DNA from: Psococerastis gibbosa | Lineage: Eukaryota; Arthropoda; Insecta; Psocodea; Psocidae | Direction: 5' to 3' | Length of the DNA stretch: 64,000 nucleotides | Assembly: GCA_963971405.1 (NCBI GenBank) | Contig: OZ020486.1 | Span: 806,001-870,000, forward strand | Shown: positions 56,801 through 64,000 of the stretch, piece by piece | How the letters are laid out: every line of letters starts with the position of its first letter | How positions within the stretch are numbered: position 1 is the stretch's first letter | Notes under the pieces: generated by a model | Told to the model about the DNA's origin: nothing | Databases searched by the model: none | What the model saw: the letters and a program-made list of their open reading frames with translations, nothing else | Position numbers and translations under genes: made by a program

Positions 56801-59800
56801 TAAGTTCTTTAGTTCCTCTTCATTTGCTAAGCTTCCTCTTCTTCTTCTTCGATTGGATGTATTAATATACTACTATAAAAGGTTACACTGCCCTTGTAAG
56901 TTCTTTAGTTCCTCTTCATTTGCTAAGCTTCCTCTTCTTCTTCTTCGATTGGATGTATTAATATACTACTATAAAAGGTTACACTGCCCTTGTAAGTTCT
57001 TTAGTTCCTCTTCATTTGCTAAGCTTCCTCTTCTTCTTCTTCGATTGGATGTATTAATATACTACTATAAAAGGTTACACTGCCCTTGTAAGTTCTTTAG
57101 TTCCTCTTCATTTGCTAAGCTTCCTCTTCTTCTTCTTCGATTGGATGTATTAATATACTACTATAAAAGGTTACACTGCCCTTGTAAGTTCTTTAGTTCC
57201 TCTTCATTTGCTAAGCTTCCTCTTCTTCTTCTTCGATTGGATGTATTAATATACTACTATAAAAGGTTACACTGCCCTTGTAAGTTCTTTAGTTCCTCTT
57301 CATTTGCTAAGCTTCCTCTTCTTCTTCTTCGATTGGATGTATTAATATACTACTATAAAAGGTTACACTGCCCTTGTAAGTTCTTTAGTTCCTCTTCATT
57401 TGCTAAGCTTCCTCTTCTTCTTCTTCGATTGGATGTATTAATATACTACTATAAAAGGTTACACTGCCCTTGTAAGTTCTTTAGTTCCTCTTCATTTGCT
57501 AAGCTTCCTCTTCTTCTTCTTCGATTGGATGTATTAATATACTACTATAAAAGGTTACACTGCCCTTGTAAGTTCTTTAGTTCCTCTTCATTTGCTAAGC
57601 TTCCTCTTCTTCTTCTTCGATTGGATGTATTAATATACTACTATAAAAGGTTACACTGCCCTTGTAAGTTCTTTAGTTCCTCTTCATTTGCTAAGCTTCC
57701 TCTTCTTCTTCTTCGATTGGATGTATTAATATACTACTATAAAAGGTTACACTGCCCTTGTAAGTTCTTTAGTTCCTCTTCATTTGCTAAGCTTCCTCTT
57801 CTTCTTCTTCGATTGGATGTATTAATATACTACTATAAAAGGTTACACTGCCCTTGTAAGTTCTTTAGTTCCTCTTCATTTGCTAAGCTTCCTCTTCTTC
57901 TTCTTCGATTGGATGTATTAATATACTACTATAAAAGGTTACACTGCCCTTGTAAGTTCTTTAGTTCCTCTTCATTTGCTAAGCTTCCTCTTCTTCTTCT
58001 TCGATTGGATGTATTAATATACTACTATAAAAGGTTACACTGCCCTTGTAAGTTCTTTAGTTCCTCTTCATTTGCTAAGCTTCCTCTTCTTCTTCTTCGA
58101 TTGGATGTATTAATATACTACTATAAAAGGTTACACTGCCCTTGTAAGTTCTTTAGTTCCTCTTCATTTGCTAAGCTTCCTCTTCTTCTTCTTCGATTGG
58201 ATGTATTAATATACTACTATAAAAGGTTACACTGCCCTTGTAAGTTCTTTAGTTCCTCTTCATTTGCTAAGCTTCCTCTTCTTCTTCTTCGATTGGATGT
58301 ATTAATATACTACTATAAAAGGTTACACTGCCCTTGTAAGTTCTTTAGTTCCTCTTCATTTGCTAAGCTTCCTCTTCTTCTTCTTCGATTGGATGTATTA
58401 ATATACTACTATAAAAGGTTACACTGCCCTTGTAAGTTCTTTAGTTCCTCTTCATTTGCTAAGCTTCCTCTTCTTCTTCTTCGATTGGATGTATTAATAT
58501 ACTACTATAAAAGGTTACACTGCCCTTGTAAGTTCTTTAGTTCCTCTTCATTTGCTAAGCTTCCTCTTCTTCTTCTTCGATTGGATGTATTAATATACTA
58601 CTATAAAAGGTTACACTGCCCTTGTAAGTTCTTTAGTTCCTCTTCATTTGCTAAGCTTCCTCTTCTTCTTCTTCGATTGGATGTATTAATATACTACTAT
58701 AAAAGGTTACACTGCCCTTGTAAGTTCTTTAGTTCCTCTTCATTTGCTAAGCTTCCTCTTCTTCTTCTTCGATTGGATGTATTAATATACTACTATAAAA
58801 GGTTACACTGCCCTTGTAAGTTCTTTAGTTCCTCTTCATTTGCTAAGCTTCCTCTTCTTCTTCTTCGATTGGATGTATTAATATACTACTATAAAAGGTT
58901 ACACTGCCCTTGTAAGTTCTTTAGTTCCTCTTCATTTGCTAAGCTTCCTCTTCTTCTTCTTCGATTGGATGTATTAATATACTACTATAAAAGGTTACAC
59001 TGCCCTTGTAAGTTCTTTAGTTCCTCTTCATTTGCTAAGCTTCCTCTTCTTCTTCTTCGATTGGATGTATTAATATACTACTATAAAAGGTTACACTGCC
59101 CTTGTAAGTTCTTTAGTTCCTCTTCATTTGCTAAGCTTCCTCTTCTTCTTCTTCGATTGGATGTATTAATATACTACTATAAAAGGTTACACTGCCCTTG
59201 TAAGTTCTTTAGTTCCTCTTCATTTGCTAAGCTTCCTCTTCTTCTTCTTCGATTGGATGTATTAATATACTACTATAAAAGGTTACACTGCCCTTGTAAG
59301 TTCTTTAGTTCCTCTTCATTTGCTAAGCTTCCTCTTCTTCTTCTTCGATTGGATGTATTAATATACTACTATAAAAGGTTACACTGCCCTTGTAAGTTCT
59401 TTAGTTCCTCTTCATTTGCTAAGCTTCCTCTTCTTCTTCTTCGATTGGATGTATTAATATACTACTATAAAAGGTTACACTGCCCTTGTAAGTTCTTTAG
59501 TTCCTCTTCATTTGCTAAGCTTCCTCTTCTTCTTCTTCGATTGGATGTATTAATATACTACTATAAAAGGTTACACTGCCCTTGTAAGTTCTTTAGTTCC
59601 TCTTCATTTGCTAAGCTTCCTCTTCTTCTTCTTCGATTGGATGTATTAATATACTACTATAAAAGGTTACACTGCCCTTGTAAGTTCTTTAGTTCCTCTT
59701 CATTTGCTAAGCTTCCTCTTCTTCTTCTTCGATTGGATGTATTAATATACTACTATAAAAGGTTACACTGCCCTTGTAAGTTCTTTAGTTCCTCTTCATT

Positions 59801-61440
59801 TGCTAAGCTTCCTCTTCTTCTTCTTCGATTGGATGTATTAATATACTACTATAAAAGGTTACACTGCCCTTGTAAGTTCTTTAGTTCCTCTTCATTTGCT
59901 AAGCTTCCTCTTCTTCTTCTTCGATTGGATGTATTAATATACTACTATAAAAGGTTACACTGCCCTTGTAAGTTCTTTAGTTCCTCTTCATTTGCTAAGC
60001 TTCCTCTTCTTCTTCTTCGATTGGATGTATTAATATACTACTATAAAAGGTTACACTGCCCTTGTAAGTTCTTTAGTTCCTCTTCATTTGCTAAGCTTCC
60101 TCTTCTTCTTCTTCGATTGGATGTATTAATATACTACTATAAAAGGTTACACTGCCCTTGTAAGTTCTTTAGTTCCTCTTCATTTGCTAAGCTTCCTCTT
60201 CTTCTTCTTCGATTGGATGTATTAATATACTACTATAAAAGGTTACACTGCCCTTGTAAGTTCTTTAGTTCCTCTTCATTTGCTAAGCTTCCTCTTCTTC
60301 TTCTTCGATTGGATGTATTAATATACTACTATAAAAGGTTACACTGCCCTTGTAAGTTCTTTAGTTCCTCTTCATTTGCTAAGCTTCCTCTTCTTCTTCT
60401 TCGATTGGATGTATTAATATACTACTATAAAAGGTTACACTGCCCTTGTAAGTTCTTTAGTTCCTCTTCATTTGCTAAGCTTCCTCTTCTTCTTCTTCGA
60501 TTGGATGTATTAATATACTACTATAAAAGGTTACACTGCCCTTGTAAGTTCTTTAGTTCCTCTTCATTTGCTAAGCTTCCTCTTCTTCTTCTTCGATTGG
60601 ATGTATTAATATACTACTATAAAAGGTTACACTGCCCTTGTAAGTTCTTTAGTTCCTCTTCATTTGCTAAGCTTCCTCTTCTTCTTCTTCGATTGGATGT
60701 ATTAATATACTACTATAAAAGGTTACACTGCCCTTGTAAGTTCTTTAGTTCCTCTTCATTTGCTAAGCTTCCTCTTCTTCTTCTTCGATTGGATGTATTA
60801 ATATACTACTATAAAAGGTTACACTGCCCTTGTAAGTTCTTTAGTTCCTCTTCATTTGCTAAGCTTCCTCTTCTTCTTCTTCGATTGGATGTATTAATAT
60901 ACTACTATAAAAGGTTACACTGCCCTTGTAAGTTCTTTAGTTCCTCTTCATTTGCTAAGCTTCCTCTTCTTCTTCTTCGATTGGATGTATTAATATACTA
61001 CTATAAAAGGTTACACTGCCCTTGTAAGTTCTTTAGTTCCTCTTCATTTGCTAAGCTTCCTCTTCTTCTTCTTCGATTGGATGTATTAATATACTACTAT
61101 AAAAGGTTACACTGCCCTTGTAAGTTCTTTAGTTCCTCTTCATTTGCTAAGCTTCCTCTTCTTCTTCTTCGATTGGATGTATTAATATACTACTATAAAA
61201 GGTTACACTGCCCTTGTAAGTTCTTTAGTTCCTCTTCATTTGCTAAGCTTCCTCTTCTTCTTCTTCGATTGGATGTATTAATATACTACTATAAAAGGTT
61301 ACACTGCCCTTGTAAGTTCTTTAGTTCCTCTTCATTTGCTAAGCTTCCTCTTCTTCTTCTTCGATTGGATGTATTAATATACTACTATAAAAGGTTACAC
61401 TGCCCTTGTAACATCTTTAGTTCCTCTTCATTTGATGCTA
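53883..61440 (+). repeat. 96-bp satellite array, 79 units
   Basis: A tandem array with a diverged first unit of 88 bp (53883-53970) and then 78 units of 96 bp (53971 onward). All look identical until the last, which diverges after 61410. Each unit contains TATTAATATACTACTATAAAAGG, so a TATA-box-like motif, then a CCTTGTAAGTTC section, one HindIII site AAGCTT and a (CTT)n pyrimidine tract. Because 96 is a multiple of three and one frame lacks stops, a 2495-codon frame (53973-61460) spans the array. Its 32-residue repeat begins LDVLIYYYKRLHCPCKFF and is most likely not a protein. The uniformity implies recent amplification or homogenisation. Confidence 0.95.
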
Positions 61441-62036
61441 AGCCGTTTAAGTTGCACTGAATGAAACGGGCCATCAATATTCTTCGTCACCTTAAGCAAG
61501 GGCAATTGCCATTTTGATTTCAGTATCTGTTGTGTTTTCACTGGAATTTCCCCCCGTGTTTTTGCTGATCTTTTGCCTTTTGTTCAAAACTCGACGTACG
61601 TTTTTCCTCGGACTTATCAGCTTGATGGCTAACATCTTTCGAGATGTGGTTCGTTTCGGGGAGGGCGTCACTGTTCTTAGAACAGCGTCTAGTATCTCAT
61701 GGCTTGTCTATTTTTTCATTCATCCGTTTTAGTACCGAATCCAATTCCGTGCATGATGCACAGCAAGGATTGGGAGTTATTTTGGTTGGCGGTGCAATTT
61801 GTGACCTAACATTTTGTACGATCTTCGCTATAGTGGTTACATTAGCAGAAGGTAAATTGACTGGTGTTATATGTATATTCAATGATATTGCGTAGCAAAA
61901 ATATTACAAAATAAAACTAATTAAACATTTTATAAATAAAAATAACAAAATATATTGTAATTATTTGGATTAAATTGTGGAATTTGGGTTCAGCAGCGTA
62001 CCCCAAATATAAAGTGTATACACTTTTTGGTATTTC
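61441..62036. other. Unassigned, after the satellite
   Basis: Open stretches on both strands (61514-61895) have no clear family. The minus frame has a CCASC cluster and a Lys/Glu-rich part that could be a LINE ORF1 remnant, but this is not supported enough to call. Confidence 0.35.
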
Positions 62037-62142
62037 TCTATCATTGCTACAAGTGAAAGGCCTTTCTCTGAATCAAGATTAATTATAAAAACAAAATCTG
62101 AACGACAATGTCTCAAGAGAGACTGAGCTCTCTCATGTCCAG
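62037..62142 (+). pseudogene. hAT transposase C-terminal remnant
   Basis: Translates as IATSERPFSESRLIIKTK and, after one frame change, QERLSSLMS. This matches the hAT dimerisation region (ERxFSxLrxIKtxLRstmxxERLxxLxxL). Only about 35 residues survive. It shows that an autonomous hAT once existed here, a possible source for the hAT-type MITEs. Confidence 0.6.
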
Positions 62143-62276
62143 GGGTGCCCCATTAAGCGAATAAGGTAACCCTAGGTAAAGCCCAGCGCTTTTGTAAAAA
62201 TTCAACATTTTGCGCCATTTATTTAAAAAAAATTCCGCCCTGTTTCCTGTCTTGTTAAAAAAGTCTTCGTCTACAA

Positions 62277-62749
62277 ACCCCCCTCCAGGGAGAACCTGAA
62301 AGTGGCTGAATACTGGACCTCATTGCCGGGCCTTCGGCAAGCCAAAATGCTCCTGGGAAGCCACCAGCGCAAAAGAGCCCAAGTATGCATTAATATGAAC
62401 AGGAGACATCTGCGTGTGATCACAGGATTCCTCTCTGGGCATTGCAACTTGAATGGACATCTGACCAACATAGGTGTCAGAAAGTCTAGAGCATGCAGAT
62501 TCTGTAACGAAGGAGCGGAGGACCCCGAGCATATCCTCCTTCACTGCGATGCAATCGCACGTAGAAGAGCAGCATGCTTGGGAAACTTGCAATTACATGT
62601 AAAAGACCTACCACTTCTAAATCCCCTCAAGGTCCTGGCTCTCCTGAGGGAAATAGGCCTCGAGGAACTGATGTAGATATGTAGATTCTTTGTTGTAGGG
62701 GGCACAATAGGCCCAATAGGCTTAAGTGCACACAGGTAACCTGTACCCC

Positions 62750-62778
<29 letters not shown>
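62277..62778 (+). mobile_element. 5'-truncated LINE tail with poly(A)
   Basis: A 124-codon frame (62302-62676) matches the ORF2 C-terminus of R1/Jockey-group LINEs: WTSLPGLRQAKMLLG, RRHLRVITGFLSGHCNLNGHL, and the zinc motif C-x2-C-x8-H-x4-C (CRFCNEGAEDPEHILLHC). A short 3' UTR follows, ending in 29 A (62750-62778). The frame and tail are intact, so the insertion is young relative to other LINEs here. I could not identify the target duplication. Confidence 0.8.
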
Positions 62779-62779
<1 letters not shown>

Positions 62780-62780
<1 letters not shown>

Positions 62781-63380
62781 CTCCCCTATTTCAGACCTAT
62801 TTTATAATAAAATATTCCCCCGGGGGAGACCCCTGGGCCGCCCTTGTTTGCAGTTATATTCTTCGCCTGTAAAATCAAATCGTTACTGATATCAAAATGC
62901 GTAAAACATATCTATTTCAGGCCTATTTTTTCAAAATGGCTTTCCCCTTTTATAAGTTTTTAAGCAAATCTTTCTAATCCATTGTTAAATGTTAAGCCAC
63001 TGCATGCATCGTATCACTAATTAGATGAATAGACGTCTGCGTTGGACCACTAAGTACTTGTACCCAGGTCCAGAGGTGTATTTATGCTCCGTGATACCCA
63101 ACTATTGCCGTTCGCCCGAAAGTAAATAATTTATTTTTAAATGATCTCCCCAGGGGGAAATTGTTTGAAAAATAAACAGTGGGAGTTTAGTCCGTTTGTA
63201 AAAACAATTTTATGCCCGCAAGATTTTCATATACCATAAAGCCGAAGATTTAAAGTTTCCACCAATGAAACATTAAAAAAAAAAAAATTGACCCAAAATA
63301 GGGGTTTATATACGCATTTTGACAGCAGTAATTTTAACAGATATTCATGAAACTGCAAACAGGAGGGAGGGGGATTTGGA
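62780..63380. repeat. GC-edged monomer repeats
   Basis: A plus-orientation monomer follows the LINE poly(A) (CCCCCGGGGGAGACCCCTGG near 62817), with TTGCAGTTATATTCTTCGCC. Minus-orientation pieces are at 63145-63380. Confidence 0.55.
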
Positions 63381-63859
63381 ATAAATATAGGTGCATACAG
63401 CGTATATAACCTGAATACAGGGTAACCCCATTTTCATTTAACATCCCTAGTGTTTAGGATTGGACATTTTAACATGAGAAAATCTACGACCCCTAATAAT
63501 TCGCTGCCCTAGACCAAAGCTCATAAATGGGGACCTGCTTGCTACGTACCGTACGAAGAGCCTAAGTGTTGCAAATAATGCTTCATAATGGCCTATACTT
63601 AGGTATGCTTAAAAGAAACAGACAAGTAATGTCTAATAATTGCAAAAAATTCCGGTTTAGATTATTTTATTCTGTATTAATTAATTATTATTTAATGGGC
63701 CAGCTAAATGTGGAACGGGGAAAACCCAAATTAAGTGAGCAGCGTCGTTAGGCAGAACAGAATACAGAAGCTCCTCGCACAGATGCTTCCCAAACACCTT
63801 CAGGGGCTGTAGAGCTGCCACCTTGTAACATAGGCTACACACTGCGTTAGTTTAAGCGC
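63381..63859. other. Unassigned
   Basis: No feature supported. Confidence 0.5.
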
Positions 63860-64000
63860 TACCTTGAAAGATGTAGGGATGCGGCGAGCAAGAGCCGCTC
63901 ACAGATGTCCGCTGCGTGGAACCGTCGGCCCCCGCCCCCGCCCCGGCCCCGGCCCCTGGGGGAGAGGGTGCATTTTTGAGAAGCTGCCTTATTTAATAAT
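63860..64000. other. GC-rich end of window
   Basis: CpG and C-rich (CCCCCGCCCCCGCCCCGGCC), unlike the AT-rich surroundings and the repeats. It may be the edge of another gene or CpG island that lies beyond the window. Confidence 0.25.

Noticed and set aside
53883-61440. CRISPR-like array
   Set aside because: The units are contiguous without unique spacers, and the DNA is eukaryotic.
53973-61460. 2495-codon open reading frame
   Set aside because: It is the forced translation of a 96 bp satellite whose period is divisible by three; there is no domain, codon signal or flanking gene structure.
61514-61895. Candidate small membrane protein on the plus strand
   Set aside because: Hydrophobic stretches derive from T-rich DNA; the opposite strand is equally open, and no start context or domain supports a gene.

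Overview
This window is animal nuclear DNA, probably arthropod. The only host gene I can support is a split homeobox gene of the NK1 (slouch/Nkx1) class on the minus strand. Exon 1 is 43546-44083, exon 2 is 16709-16938 and exon 3 is 16175-16384, with consensus splice sites, compatible phases and an AATAAA signal 75 bases past the stop. The predicted protein is 325 residues. The arthropod guess rests on the close match to the insect slouch homeodomain and on Jockey-type LINEs. Another invertebrate cannot be excluded.

Intron 1 of this gene is about 26.6 kb and is filled with mobile DNA. From low to high coordinates it holds: a decayed LINE about 90 bases from the exon 2 acceptor (17029-20150); many copies of one 800-900 bp interspersed element; GC-edged monomer repeats; a LINE ORF1 remnant (22489-23184); a short GC-rich unique patch (24440-24620); and a nested complex at 30600-39300. 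In the complex, a Jockey LINE was hit by a tRNA-containing short element, that element was then hit by an intact Ty3/Gypsy retrotransposon of the CsRn1 type, and the LINE was separately hit by a hAT-type non-autonomous element. The target duplications of these insertions are readable. A second hAT-type MITE lies about 50 bases from the exon 1 splice donor.

The commonest repeat (at least 20 full or partial copies on both strands) has asymmetric terminal inverted repeats, a hairpin about 10 bases from its 3' end, (GTCT)n arrays and insertion between T and T. These are the hallmarks of Helentron-associated elements (HINEs, the DINE-1 type). A sequence resembling the empty target site is present at 5410-5485.

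Downstream of the gene (1-16000) and upstream of it (44100-64000) the window is also repeat-rich. Features there are LINE fragments, fold-back elements at 11380, 14322, 46228 and 46793, a hAT transposase remnant at 62037, and a very uniform tandem array of 79 units of 96 bp (53883-61440). That array yields a 2495-codon open frame only because 96 is divisible by three. Each unit carries a TATAAAAGG motif. I see no bacterial-type gene, operon or CRISPR array.
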